DNA of 33,978 nucleotides from Flavobacteriales bacterium (GCA_026196775.1 JAPHUD010000010.1:1-33978), one strand, 5' to 3'. Counted from the stretch's first letter, positions 8,541 to 17,535 are shown. Program-made: numbers and translations. Notes: a model not told the origin generated them from the sequence alone.

Positions 8541-9689
8541 TTGAATTTCGAAAACATAAGAGCCTACAAAGATGACGAGTATCAATCTGTTATTAAAAAA
8601 TTAATAGACATCGATGTTTTAATGGAAGCCATTCATTTCTACTTGCCAGAAATGACCATAGAGCAAATAAAAGAAAAACTGTTATCTTTTACTACTATAC
8701 AAGATTTCCAAAGTGATATGGTTTGTTTGGTAATAGACAGAATTGTACATCATTCTTCTGACGGAATTACCTTTAAAGGAATTGAAGAACTTAATCCCAA
8801 CATTTCTAACTTATTACTTTCTAACCACAGAGATATTGTGCTTGATTCTGCCTTAATTAATTATGCTCTTAACTTTAAGAAAAAAAACACTAGCGAAATT
8901 GCTATTGGCAGTAATTTACTTTCGCTCCCTTGGGTAAAGGATTTGGTTAGATTAAATAAGTCTTTTATTGTTAGAAGAAATGTTCCTAAACAAGAAGTAA
9001 TTGAAGCCTCTAAAACCTTATCTGCTTACATTAACTACACCTTAAAAGAGAAAAAACAAGACATTTGGATTGCCCAAAGAGAAGGGAGAGCTAAAGATGG
9101 TTTTGATAAAACTACCCCAGGCTTATTAAAAATGTTTGGTATGTGCAGCGATTATGATTTACTTACTCATCTTATTAGTTTAAACATTACTCCTGTAGCT
9201 ATTTCTTACGAATACGATCCTTGCGATTATTTAAAAATTTCTGAATTACTTAAAAAGTATAATGGAGAAGAATATATAAAAGCTCCTAATGAAGATAATC
9301 AGCATATGGTTTTAGGGATGAAAGGCTACAAGGGCAATATTCACATTCATTTTGGAGAACCTATAAATGATGATATTCTTAAGTTTAGCGAGATAAAAAA
9401 CAAAAATGAATTGCTAAAATTAATTGCCGAAGTAATTGATGAAAAAATCTACAAAAACTACCATCTTTTCCCTACCAACTATATTTCCTACGATTTACTA
9501 AATAATAGTAGAACTTTTGAAAATAAATATACAAAAGCTGATAAAGAAAAATTTGAAACATATATAGAAAAACGGTTGGAGAATTTTAAAGGAAATGATT
9601 TAGCTAAAGAAATTTTTCTAAAAATGTATGCTAATCCAGTGATGAATAAATTAAAAGTTCAGGAATCAACTAATAGTAATAAAATATAA
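8541..9689 (+). CDS. PlsC-like glycerol(phospho)lipid acyltransferase
   Basis: The protein is 382 residues if started at TTG 8541 (MNFENIRAYKDDEY), which resembles the usual N-terminus of this Bacteroidota family. The open frame extends back to ATG 8472, but that segment contains a promoter-like TATCTTTG and an atypical hydrophobic lead. The acyltransferase core has motif I SNHRDIVLDSALI, a second block FIVRRNVPKQE, and IWIAQREGRAKDG (the EGxR-like motif III). A later PVAISYEYDPCDY matches the proline-containing motif IV region. In motif I the Asp after His is one residue further than in the canonical NHx4D. A membrane-associated role in phospholipid or other lipid acylation is likely; the exact substrate is not determined. 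It is followed at 18 bases by a hydroxyacyl-CoA dehydrogenase. Confidence 0.8.
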   Translation: MNFENIRAYKDDEYQSVIKKLIDIDVLMEAIHFYLPEMTIEQIKEKLLSFTTIQDFQSDMVCLVIDRIVHHSSDGITFKGIEELNPNISNLLLSNHRDIVLDSALINYALNFKKKNTSEIAIGSNLLSLPWVKDLVRLNKSFIVRRNVPKQEVIEASKTLSAYINYTLKEKKQDIWIAQREGRAKDGFDKTTPGLLKMFGMCSDYDLLTHLISLNITPVAISYEYDPCDYLKISELLKKYNGEEYIKAPNEDNQHMVLGMKGYKGNIHIHFGEPINDDILKFSEIKNKNELLKLIAEVIDEKIYKNYHLFPTNYISYDLLNNSRTFENKYTKADKEKFETYIEKRLENFKGNDLAKEIFLKMYANPVMNKLKVQESTNSNKI

Positions 9690-9707
9690 ATTTTTAAAAT
9701 ATACACT

Positions 9708-10595
9708 ATGAAAAACATTGCAGTAATAGGAGCAGGAACAATGGGAAACGGAATTGCCCACACTTTTGCTCAATCCGGATTTAACGTAAACTTAATTGAT
9801 ATTTCACAAGCTTCATTAGACAGAGCTATAGCAACTATCTCTAAAAATTTAGATAGAATGGTGGCTAAAGAAAAAATTACTGAAAGCGATAAAAATACTA
9901 CACTTGGTAACATTACCACTTTTACCGATATGGACAAAGGTGTTGCTAATGTTGATTTAGTAGTTGAAGCAGCCACAGAAAATGTAGATTTAAAATTGAA
10001 TATTTTTAAATCGTTGGATACCGCTACTAAGCCAGAAGTTATTTTAGCATCCAACACTTCATCAATTTCTATTACTAAAATTGCTGCGGCAACTTCTCGT
10101 CCGGATAAAGTAATAGGTATGCACTTTATGAATCCTGTTCCAATTATGAAATTGGTAGAAATTATTAGAGGTTATTCTACTTCTGATGAAGTAACCAACA
10201 ACATTATGGAACTTTCTAAAAAATTAGGAAAAGTGCCTGTAGAAGTTAATGATTACCCAGGTTTTGTGGCAAACAGAATTTTAATGCCAATGATAAATGA
10301 AGCCATCATTACCTTGTATGAAGGTGTTGCCGGAGTAGAAGAAATTGATACCGTAATGAAATTAGGCATGGCACATCCTATGGGACCACTTCAGTTGGCA
10401 GATTTTATTGGTTTAGATGTTTGTTTGTCTATCTTAAATGTACTTTACGAAGGTTTTGGTAACCCAAAATATGCTCCTTGTCCGTTATTAGTAAACATGG
10501 TTACAGCAGGAAAATTAGGCGTGAAATCTGGTGAAGGGTTTTATTCTTGGACACATGGAACAAAAGATTTAATTGTGTCTCCACAGTTTAAATAA
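9708..10595 (+). CDS. hbd: 3-hydroxybutyryl-CoA dehydrogenase
   Basis: The 295-residue protein has an N-terminal Rossmann fold with GAGTMG (8-13) and a C-terminal 3-hydroxyacyl-CoA dehydrogenase helical domain. SNTSSISITKIA and GMHFMNPVPIMKLVEII hold the conserved active-site Ser/Asn and catalytic His segments. NDYPGFVANRILMPMINEA and the GMAHPMGPLQLADFIGLD stretch are typical of stand-alone short-chain enzymes. It oxidises 3-hydroxyacyl-CoA to 3-ketoacyl-CoA with NAD(P) in fatty-acid or amino-acid breakdown. It lies 18 bases after the acyltransferase, likely in the same transcript, and is followed by a strong hairpin terminator. Confidence 0.95.
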   Translation: MKNIAVIGAGTMGNGIAHTFAQSGFNVNLIDISQASLDRAIATISKNLDRMVAKEKITESDKNTTLGNITTFTDMDKGVANVDLVVEAATENVDLKLNIFKSLDTATKPEVILASNTSSISITKIAAATSRPDKVIGMHFMNPVPIMKLVEIIRGYSTSDEVTNNIMELSKKLGKVPVEVNDYPGFVANRILMPMINEAIITLYEGVAGVEEIDTVMKLGMAHPMGPLQLADFIGLDVCLSILNVLYEGFGNPKYAPCPLLVNMVTAGKLGVKSGEGFYSWTHGTKDLIVSPQFK

Positions 10596-10617
10596 TTGAT
10601 ATTATACATAAATGATT

Positions 10618-10655
10618 GGAAATTTGGAATTAAGGTTCTAAATTTCCATTCTTTT
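10618..10655 (+). terminator. Rho-independent terminator after the hydroxyacyl-CoA dehydrogenase
   Basis: A 12-pair stem pairs bases 10618-10629 (GGAAATTTGGAA) with 10636-10647 (TTCTAAATTTCC). It has one G-T wobble and a six-base loop, and is followed by ATTCTTTTT. It separates the dehydrogenase from the envelope operon and ends just before an ATG at 10658. Confidence 0.85.
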
Positions 10656-10684
10656 TAATGTCTCGGCAACAAAAACTGCTTAAA

Positions 10685-12157
10685 ATGAAAAAGTCGCACA
10701 AATTCATATTGTTTTCGTTTATCGGTCCGCTGGTAATGACTTTTTTTATTGCTGTTTTTGTATTAGTAATGCAATTTATTTGGCTCTACATTGATGAAAT
10801 GTTGGGCAAAGGTTTAGAGTGGTATGTGCTTGCCGAACTATTTTTTTACGCCACCGCCAATGTTGTTCCTATGGCAATGCCACTGGCAATTTTACTTGCC
10901 TCCATTATGACTTTTGGGAATTTGGGTGAACATTTTGAGTTAGTAGCGTTTAAATCTGCAGGAATATCTCTCCAAAAAGTGATGAAACCACTTATTGTTT
11001 TTGTGTTTTTTATTAGCATTGGAGCTTTTTATTTTGCTAATAATGTTATTCCCGTTGCCAACCTAAAATTTTATTCCTTGTTGCATGATATTAGAAGTCA
11101 GAAGCCAGCAATTAATATTCAACCCAATGTTTTTTACAACGAAATTGACGGATATACCATTAGGGTAAAAGATAAAATTCCTTTAGAAGATGGTAGAGAA
11201 ATGCTTAAAGATGTAATGATTTATAACCATGCCAACAATAATGGCAACCGCCAAGTTACTGTTGCCGATTCAGGTATTATGAACCTATCAAAAGATAAAG
11301 CCTATTTTACCATTAAACTTTATCATGGTGTAGATTATCAGGAAAAGCAAGAAGACAGAAGTAATAATAGAAACTTTCCTTTAACCCGGTTTTATTTTGA
11401 GGAAAATGAATTTCAATTTGATATAAGTGGTTTTCAATTTAAGCGTAGTGATGAAGAAGCTTTTAAACATGATTATCGTTTGCTCAACCTAAAGCAATTA
11501 ATGTATAGAACAGATTCGCTGCATAAATTTACTCGTGAAGAGGCAGACTTTTTAAATGAAAATGTTCATTATGCTTATTTATTTAATGATAGCGTTATCG
11601 ATAAAAAAAATAATGCATTCCTTACACCTATTCAAAACATACAACAACACGATTCTATTCCTCATAAAGAAGTCAACCTAAAAGAATTTAACAAACAGCA
11701 AATTAGTCAGGTTTTTGGTATTGCTATAAACAATGCTCGTACACAAAAAGGTAGAGCAGCAGCAGCTAAAATAGAAATGAACGTATTAAAAGAAACACTT
11801 GCTAGGGTTAAAATTGAGTGGCACAGAAAATTTACTTTTTCTATAGCTTGTTTAATTATGTTTTTTATAGGAGCTCCATTGGGTGCCATTGTTAGAAAAG
11901 GAGGACTAGGAATGCCCGTGGTAATTTCCATCATTTTCTTTTTAATTTATTATATCATCTCTATTACAGGAGAAAAAATGGCTAAGGAACTAATTATTTC
12001 ACCTTGGTTTGGCATGTGGATTTCAACATTTGTATTGTTTCCATTAGGTTATTTCTTTACTTACAAAGCCACCACAGATTCTGCTTTGTTTAATATTGAT
12101 GCTTATACTGGGTTTATAAAAAATATCTTTAAACGAAAGAATAAAGAGCTTAGTTAA
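10685..12157 (+). CDS. LptF/LptG-family (YjgP/YjgQ) permease
   Basis: From ATG 10685 (MKKSHKFILFSFIGP) the protein has 490 residues. It has three N-terminal membrane segments (within the first 125 residues), a long periplasmic beta-jellyroll-like region, and three C-terminal membrane segments starting at WHRKFTFSIACLIMFFIGAPLGAI, a hallmark of the family. These proteins form the transmembrane part of the LptB2FG transporter that extracts lipopolysaccharide from the inner membrane. The frame also opens at ATG 10658, but that ATG touches the T-tract of the upstream terminator. The 10685 start gives the usual family N-terminus. Its stop overlaps the next ATG by one base (TAATG). No TAnnTTTG promoter was found between the terminator and the start. 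Confidence 0.88.
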   Translation: MKKSHKFILFSFIGPLVMTFFIAVFVLVMQFIWLYIDEMLGKGLEWYVLAELFFYATANVVPMAMPLAILLASIMTFGNLGEHFELVAFKSAGISLQKVMKPLIVFVFFISIGAFYFANNVIPVANLKFYSLLHDIRSQKPAINIQPNVFYNEIDGYTIRVKDKIPLEDGREMLKDVMIYNHANNNGNRQVTVADSGIMNLSKDKAYFTIKLYHGVDYQEKQEDRSNNRNFPLTRFYFEENEFQFDISGFQFKRSDEEAFKHDYRLLNLKQLMYRTDSLHKFTREEADFLNENVHYAYLFNDSVIDKKNNAFLTPIQNIQQHDSIPHKEVNLKEFNKQQISQVFGIAINNARTQKGRAAAAKIEMNVLKETLARVKIEWHRKFTFSIACLIMFFIGAPLGAIVRKGGLGMPVVISIIFFLIYYIISITGEKMAKELIISPWFGMWISTFVLFPLGYFFTYKATTDSALFNIDAYTGFIKNIFKRKNKELS

Positions 12158-12846
12158 TGAGGTATCTACTTTTCATATTATTGCTAAACTTCACTTTTAT
12201 CACAAAAGGACAAGAGGTTATTGATTCTTCGGAAACGGTAATGTTGGAGGTGCAAATATTTAATGAAGCAACTTTAAATCCTTTAAATGAGGCTGAAATA
12301 TCAATAATTGGAACTGATGGAAGTAAAAGAATTTTTTTTACTGATAGCATTGGCATTGCTTATACACCTCTAAATACTCAAGTAACTTATTCTTATACTA
12401 TAAACAAAAAAGATTTCTCAAATAAAACTGATACAATTTCAATTATTGGCAATGGTATCCGAAACAGTTACCTTAGAAAATATTATCTCACTGAAGCATT
12501 TATTTGTTTTATTGAACTACCGAAGTTACTTTTTCATAATAATACAACAAATTTGATAGCACTACCAAATGAAAATGACTCATTTTCTCTCATGGTTAGC
12601 ATAATGAATGAAAACCCAACTTTAGTTGTTGAATGTATAGCATATCAATCAAAAAAAGAATTAGCTAACCTATCAAAAAAAAGAGCAGAAAAAATAATAA
12701 ACGAATTAGTTGCCAAAGGAATAGAAAAAGACAGGTTGGTTTTTAAAGATGGTGGTATTGGAGAAAATGAAAAAGAAGAAGACAACAGTTATGTTGTCTT
12801 TAAGGTTGTCAAAACAGACTATGTCTCTAAAACAGTAAAAAAATGA
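12157..12846 (+). CDS. Secreted OmpA-like C-terminal domain protein with degraded peptidoglycan-binding site
   Basis: This 229-residue protein has a signal peptide (about 1-18, ending TKGQ). A beta-rich segment follows (about 27-105, LEVQIFNEATLNPLNEAEISI) resembling a carboxypeptidase-regulatory or CNA-B-like fold. Its C-terminal part (about 125-220) follows the OmpA-like pattern: PKLLFHNNTTNL, then NENPTLVVECIAYQSKKELANLSKKRAEKIINELVAKGIEKDRLV. The family's GHTDxxG segment, whose Asp binds diaminopimelate, is replaced by CIAYQSK, while the LSxxRA Arg remains. Peptidoglycan binding may be lost or altered. It overlaps both neighbours (TAATG and ATGA), so it belongs to the envelope operon. The assignment rests on pattern only. 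Confidence 0.6.
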   Translation: MRYLLFILLLNFTFITKGQEVIDSSETVMLEVQIFNEATLNPLNEAEISIIGTDGSKRIFFTDSIGIAYTPLNTQVTYSYTINKKDFSNKTDTISIIGNGIRNSYLRKYYLTEAFICFIELPKLLFHNNTTNLIALPNENDSFSLMVSIMNENPTLVVECIAYQSKKELANLSKKRAEKIINELVAKGIEKDRLVFKDGGIGENEKEEDNSYVVFKVVKTDYVSKTVKK

Positions 12847-14036
12847 AAATCCTTCAAATATGCCATAAACCTCCACTCCCTGCTCTTGATGGCGGATGCA
12901 AGGCTATGCATGCTTTAACAGAAGGGTTTTTAGCTAACAATATTTCCGTTAAAATCTTAACCATTGCCACACAAAAACACCCTTATCAACCCGAACTTTT
13001 TCCAACAGCTTATCTAGAGCAAACCAACATAGAACATGCTTTTATAGATACTGCTATTAAGAAAAAATCAGCTTTAGCTAATCTGTTCAGTAACAAATCC
13101 TACAATATCAGTCGTTTTTACAATAAAAATTTTGAAGAGTTGATAACGGCAACACTTCAAAAAGAAAAATTTGACGTTGTATTATTAGAAAGTCTTTATG
13201 CAACTCCTTATATCAATGCCATTCGTAAAAATAGTAATGCCAAAGTTATTTATCGCTCACACAATATTGAGTTTGAAGTTTGGCAGCGAACAGGCAATCA
13301 GGAAAATAATGCTATCAAAAAAAAATACCTGCATTTTTTAGCCAAACGCCTCAAAAAATACGAACAATCCATTCTCAATTTAGTAGATGGAATTGCCGCC
13401 ATTACTAAGAAAGATGAAGAGCAATTAATAGCATTAGGTTGCAAAAAAGCAATAACAACTATACCTTTTGGCATCAATCTTCATAATTATCAGCTAAAAG
13501 AAATTCCACAAGAAAAAAAGCTATTTCATATTGGCAGTATGGATTGGATGCCCAATCAGGAAGCCATAAAATGGTTTTTGAATGAAGTTTGGTCGGCAAT
13601 TATTGCCAAAGAACCAACGGCTACTTTTCATCTTGCCGGCAAAAATATGCCTGATGAAATTATAAAGTTAGCTGCCTCCATGCAAGGAATAATTAACGAA
13701 GGAGAAGTGGATAATGCCAATGATTTCATCAGAAATAATAACATTATGGTTGTTCCATTGTTTTCAGGCAGCGGTATGCGAATAAAAATTATTGAAGCCA
13801 TGGCAATGGGGAAATTGGTGATTGGAACATCCGTTGCATTTGAAGGAATTGCTGTGCAGCATAATAAAAATGGCATTATTGCTAATACTGCCAACGAATT
13901 TAAAGAAGCAATTTTAATGTGTTTACAACACCCTGAAGTTGTTACTAGCATCGGACAAAAAGCAAGAAAAACGATTGAAGAAAAATATAACAATACCATT
14001 ATTGTAAAGCAATTAATTAATTTTATAGCCGAATAA
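12843..14036 (+). CDS. GT4-type glycosyltransferase
   Basis: The 397-residue protein has the GT-B two-domain layout. The N-terminal acceptor domain begins HKPPLPALDGGCKAMHALTEGFL and contains the YRSHNIEFEVW segment common in Bacteroidota group 1 transferases. The C-terminal donor domain has IGSMDWMPNQEAIKWFLNEVW and PLFSGSGMRIKIIEAMAMGKLVIGT, with the Glu that contacts the nucleotide-sugar ribose. It probably adds a sugar to a lipid-linked surface glycan at the inner membrane. Acceptor and sugar cannot be read from sequence. It overlaps the preceding gene by ATGA and the following one by TAATG. Confidence 0.88.
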   Translation: MKILQICHKPPLPALDGGCKAMHALTEGFLANNISVKILTIATQKHPYQPELFPTAYLEQTNIEHAFIDTAIKKKSALANLFSNKSYNISRFYNKNFEELITATLQKEKFDVVLLESLYATPYINAIRKNSNAKVIYRSHNIEFEVWQRTGNQENNAIKKKYLHFLAKRLKKYEQSILNLVDGIAAITKKDEEQLIALGCKKAITTIPFGINLHNYQLKEIPQEKKLFHIGSMDWMPNQEAIKWFLNEVWSAIIAKEPTATFHLAGKNMPDEIIKLAASMQGIINEGEVDNANDFIRNNNIMVVPLFSGSGMRIKIIEAMAMGKLVIGTSVAFEGIAVQHNKNGIIANTANEFKEAILMCLQHPEVVTSIGQKARKTIEEKYNNTIIVKQLINFIAE

Positions 14037-15214
14037 TGAAACTATTTGTACTACTTTCTCGCTTTCCGTATCCTTTAGAAAAGGGAGATAAATTACGTGC
14101 ATTTCATCAAATAAAAGAATTATCTAAACAACACGAAATAGTTTTATGTGCCTTATCCGACCAAAAAGTAGCACAAAGTTCTATCGATAAACTTCAAGAA
14201 TATTGTAAAGCCATTCACATTATTAAACTTCCTAAGTGGAAAATCTATTGGAATTTATTTTGGCAATTGTTATTTACCGACAAATCCTTACAAGTAGTTT
14301 ATTTTTACAACAAATCGGCTCAAAAAAAGATACTAAAACTTATTCAGGAACATCAGCCAGACCATATTTATTGTCAGTTAATTCGAGTTGCCGAATACAT
14401 TAAGAATATTCCTATTCCTAAAACATTAGATTATATGGATGCCTTGGCTCGGGGTATGGAAAGAAGAATAGCACAATCACCTTTTTACATCAAGTGGTTT
14501 TTAACTACAGAAACTACTCGATTAAAACGTTACGAACACCAAATTTTTAATGCTTTTGATAATCTTACAATAATTTCTGAACAAGATAAAAATTTAATCG
14601 TCCACATAAAAAACGATTCTATTCAAATAATTCGTAATGGTGTAGATTATGAAATGTTTAAGTTTCAAGAAAATTTCGAAAAAAAATACGATCTCATATT
14701 TACAGGAAACATGGCGTATCCACCTAATATTGATAGTGTGGTTTATTTGGTGAATGAAGTTATGCCATTAGTTTGGGAAAAATATCCTGATGTAAAATTA
14801 GTAATTACCGGTGCTGAACCCGATAAAAAAGTGTTACAATTAGCTTCCAAAAATGTTGAAGTAACGGGTTGGGTAAAAGATATTACCACTTATTATGCAG
14901 CAGCAAAAATTTTTGTTGCTCCTATGCAAATTGGCACAGGCTTACAAAATAAATTACTAGAAGCAATGGCAATGAAAATTCCTTGTGTAACGTCACAGTT
15001 AGCCAATAATGCTTTAGGAGCTGAGCATCAAAACTCCATATTAATTGGTAATCAACCCGAAGAATATTGCCAACATATTATATCTTTGTTGGAAAATAAA
15101 ACTTTATATAATAACATTGCAACATCAGGATATGATTTTGTGAAAAAGAATTACACTTGGGAAGGTACAACTCAAAAACTGAATGAATTGATTATAAATA
15201 CTAAAAAACAATGA
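14036..15214 (+). CDS. GT4-type glycosyltransferase (TIGR03087-like)
   Basis: The 392-residue GT-B protein opens with LSRFPYPLEKGDKLRAFHQIKEL, a signature of the TIGR03087-like glycosyltransferases. Its donor domain has FTGNMAYPPNIDSVVYLVNEV and APMQIGTGLQNKLLEAMAMKIPCV. It is clearly related to the preceding transferase but well diverged, so the two likely perform successive steps on one surface polysaccharide or lipooligosaccharide. Its stop overlaps the dapD ATG (ATGA). Confidence 0.88.
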   Translation: MKLFVLLSRFPYPLEKGDKLRAFHQIKELSKQHEIVLCALSDQKVAQSSIDKLQEYCKAIHIIKLPKWKIYWNLFWQLLFTDKSLQVVYFYNKSAQKKILKLIQEHQPDHIYCQLIRVAEYIKNIPIPKTLDYMDALARGMERRIAQSPFYIKWFLTTETTRLKRYEHQIFNAFDNLTIISEQDKNLIVHIKNDSIQIIRNGVDYEMFKFQENFEKKYDLIFTGNMAYPPNIDSVVYLVNEVMPLVWEKYPDVKLVITGAEPDKKVLQLASKNVEVTGWVKDITTYYAAAKIFVAPMQIGTGLQNKLLEAMAMKIPCVTSQLANNALGAEHQNSILIGNQPEEYCQHIISLLENKTLYNNIATSGYDFVKKNYTWEGTTQKLNELIINTKKQ

Positions 15215-16026
15215 AAGAATTACAACAACAAATAGAAGCGGCCTGGGAAAATAGAGATTTATTGAAAGATGAAGTTACCAAAAATGCTATCCGACAAGTA
15301 ATTGAACATTTGGATAAAGGAACATTAAGAGTTGCCGAACCAAAAGGTAGTGATTGGCAAGTAAATGAATGGGTTAAGAAAGCAGTAGTACTTTATTTTC
15401 CTATCCAACAAATGAAAACCATTGAAGTTGGTCCATTTGAATTTCATGATAAGATGGAATTAAAGAAAGATTATGAAGCGTTGGGAGTTCGTGTAGTTCC
15501 TCATGCAGTAGCAAGATATGGTGCTTTTTTAGCCAAAGGCGTAATTATGATGCCTTCTTATGTAAATATTGGTGCTTTTGTGGATAGCGGAACAATGGTG
15601 GACACATGGGCTACTGTTGGATCTTGTGCTCAAATTGGTAAAGATGTCCATTTAAGTGGTGGAGTTGGTATTGGCGGTGTTTTAGAGCCTTTACAAGCTG
15701 CTCCAGTAGTAATAGAAGATGGTTGTTTTATAGGGTCTAGATGTATAGTGGTAGAAGGTGTTAGGGTAAGAAAAGAAGCAGTTTTAGGAGCTAATGTTGT
15801 ACTTACAAAATCAACAAAAATTATTGATGTAAGCGGAGATACTCCTATTGAATATAAAGGCGAAGTGCCGGAAAGAGCTGTAGTAATTCCGGGTTCTTAC
15901 ACCAAAGAATTTCCTGCGGGAAAATTTAACGTGCCTTGTGCTTTAATTATAGGACAACGAAAAGCAAGTACCGATTTAAAAACATCTCTCAACAATGCCT
16001 TAAGAGAATATGATGTAGCAGTTTAA
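15211..16026 (+). CDS. dapD: Tetrahydrodipicolinate N-succinyltransferase
   Basis: The 271-residue enzyme transfers succinyl from succinyl-CoA to tetrahydrodipicolinate in the lysine/diaminopimelate pathway. The N-terminal helical part is followed by a left-handed beta-helix of hexapeptide repeats (about 105-215): GAFVDSGTMVDTWATVGSCAQIG, HLSGGVGIGGVLEPL and VVIEDGCFIGSRCIVVEGV. Length matches the family. It supplies diaminopimelate for peptidoglycan. Its overlap with a glycosyltransferase gene places it in an envelope operon rather than a lysine gene cluster. Confidence 0.97.
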   Translation: MKELQQQIEAAWENRDLLKDEVTKNAIRQVIEHLDKGTLRVAEPKGSDWQVNEWVKKAVVLYFPIQQMKTIEVGPFEFHDKMELKKDYEALGVRVVPHAVARYGAFLAKGVIMMPSYVNIGAFVDSGTMVDTWATVGSCAQIGKDVHLSGGVGIGGVLEPLQAAPVVIEDGCFIGSRCIVVEGVRVRKEAVLGANVVLTKSTKIIDVSGDTPIEYKGEVPERAVVIPGSYTKEFPAGKFNVPCALIIGQRKASTDLKTSLNNALREYDVAV

Positions 16027-16045
16027 CACATAAAACATTATTAAA

Positions 16046-16543
16046 ATGAGTATAAATATTAAATCTGAAAATCAATTTCAATTAGCCGATTTAGATATAA
16101 AAGACGGATTTATTGAAAAAGCCTACGAAACCCTAAACAACATCCTGAAAGAAAATCCAACTTTTGGTAAGGCTCATAACCATTTAGGTTGGATGAATGA
16201 AACCAAATTTCAGGATTATGCAAAAGCTGAGGTACATTACAAAAAAGCATTAGAGCTTTCTCCTGATTATACTGCTGTTTATTACAATTATGCCATTTTG
16301 CTTTCTACCCAACAACGATGGGATGAGCTAAACCAATTGCTTGAAAAAGCTCTGAAAGTTCCCGGAATTAACAAATCTACTATCTACAACGAATACGGAA
16401 TTATGTTTGAAGCAATAGAAGAATATGATAATGCCATCTCTCATTTTAAAGATGCAGCTAGGGCTTGTATGGATAATGCTACCATGGATAAATTTTTAGA
16501 TTCAGTAGAACGTTGTAAACGTAAAAAAACACTATTTAGCTAA
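16046..16543 (+). CDS. Small TPR-repeat protein
   Basis: This 165-residue protein has no signal peptide and about three TPR motifs: GKAHNHLGWMNETKFQDYAKAEVHYKKALELSP, then AVYYNYAILLSTQQRWDELNQLLEKAL, and STIYNEYGIMFEAIEEYDNAISHFKDAA. It is probably a cytoplasmic scaffold or adaptor of unknown partner. It is 19 bases after dapD and its stop is one base before the TTG start of the next gene, so it shares the operon. Confidence 0.75.
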   Translation: MSINIKSENQFQLADLDIKDGFIEKAYETLNNILKENPTFGKAHNHLGWMNETKFQDYAKAEVHYKKALELSPDYTAVYYNYAILLSTQQRWDELNQLLEKALKVPGINKSTIYNEYGIMFEAIEEYDNAISHFKDAARACMDNATMDKFLDSVERCKRKKTLFS

Positions 16544-16544
16544 G

Positions 16545-17516
16545 TTGAAAAAATTCTTAATCATACAAACCGCCTATATTGGAGATGTTATTCTAGCTAC
16601 TTCCATAGTGGAGAAATTGCACCAAGCATTATCTGATAGTCAGATAGATTTTTTGCTTAGAAAAGGTAATGAAAGTTTGCTCGATAATCATCCTATCATT
16701 AACGAAATAATTATTTGGAACAAACACGATAAAAAATACGATAGCCTTAAAAGAATAACCAAACAGGTTCATCAACATAAATACGATGTGGTTATTAATT
16801 TACAACGATTTGCTTCAAGTGGATTAATTACTGCTTTTTCGGGAGCTAAGCTTAAAATTGGGTTTGCTAAAAATCCCTTGTCTTTTTCTTTTAATCAAAA
16901 GTTTCCACATAAAATTGGTGATGGCACGCATGAAATTGAGCGTAACCATCAATTGATAAAAGCTTTTACGGATAATACTCCCGCCATGCCTAAGCTTTAT
17001 CCAAGCAATAACGATTATTTGACGGTAGAGGCTTATAAAAAAGAAAAGTATGTTTGTATGGCACCAACTTCCGTTTGGTTTACAAAACAATTACCTAAGG
17101 AAAAATGGGCTGAATTAATCAATAGCATATCCGATAACTACCAAATTTATTTATTAGGAAGTCCTGCCGATGCTGCAGCTTGCGATGAAATAAAAACATT
17201 GGGTAAAAATAATAAAGTAGTGAATTTAGCAGGAAAACTTTCCTTACTAGAATCAGCAGCAATGATGCAAACAGCACAAATGAATTATGTAAATGATTCT
17301 GCTCCATTGCATATCGCTTCAGCTATGAATGCTTCTACTACTGCTTTTTTCTGTTCTACTATTCCTGCATTTGGTTTTGGACCTTTAGCCAAAGGTGCCA
17401 AAATTGTTGAAGTTAAGGAAAAACTTACTTGCCGACCATGTGGTTTACACGGAAAAATTGAATGTCCTGAAGGACATTTTAAATGTGGGTTTGATATTGA
17501 AATAAAAAAGTTTTGA
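16545..17516 (+). CDS. GT9-family (heptosyltransferase-like) glycosyltransferase
   Basis: The 323-residue protein starts at TTG 16545 (MKKFLIIQTAYIGDVILATSIVEKL, the usual ADP-heptose transferase N-terminus). It has the GT9 C-terminal nucleotide-sugar site: VCMAPTSVWFTKQLPKEKW, NLAGKLSLLESAAMM and YVNDSAPLHIASAMN. It belongs with LPS core heptosyltransferases such as WaaF, though the sugar it uses in this organism is not certain. A Cys-rich tail (CRPCGLHGKIECPEGHFKCG) is common to the family. It is the last gene of the envelope operon and converges on queG with a 19-base gap. Confidence 0.88.
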   Translation: MKKFLIIQTAYIGDVILATSIVEKLHQALSDSQIDFLLRKGNESLLDNHPIINEIIIWNKHDKKYDSLKRITKQVHQHKYDVVINLQRFASSGLITAFSGAKLKIGFAKNPLSFSFNQKFPHKIGDGTHEIERNHQLIKAFTDNTPAMPKLYPSNNDYLTVEAYKKEKYVCMAPTSVWFTKQLPKEKWAELINSISDNYQIYLLGSPADAAACDEIKTLGKNNKVVNLAGKLSLLESAAMMQTAQMNYVNDSAPLHIASAMNASTTAFFCSTIPAFGFGPLAKGAKIVEVKEKLTCRPCGLHGKIECPEGHFKCGFDIEIKKF

Positions 17517-17535
17517 ATTTTTTAGAATTTAAGTG

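Noticed and set aside
10618-10650. Inverted repeat before the LptF-like gene as an operator
   Set aside because: The stem is followed at once by a T-rich tract and lies just after the dehydrogenase stop, so a terminator explains it better.
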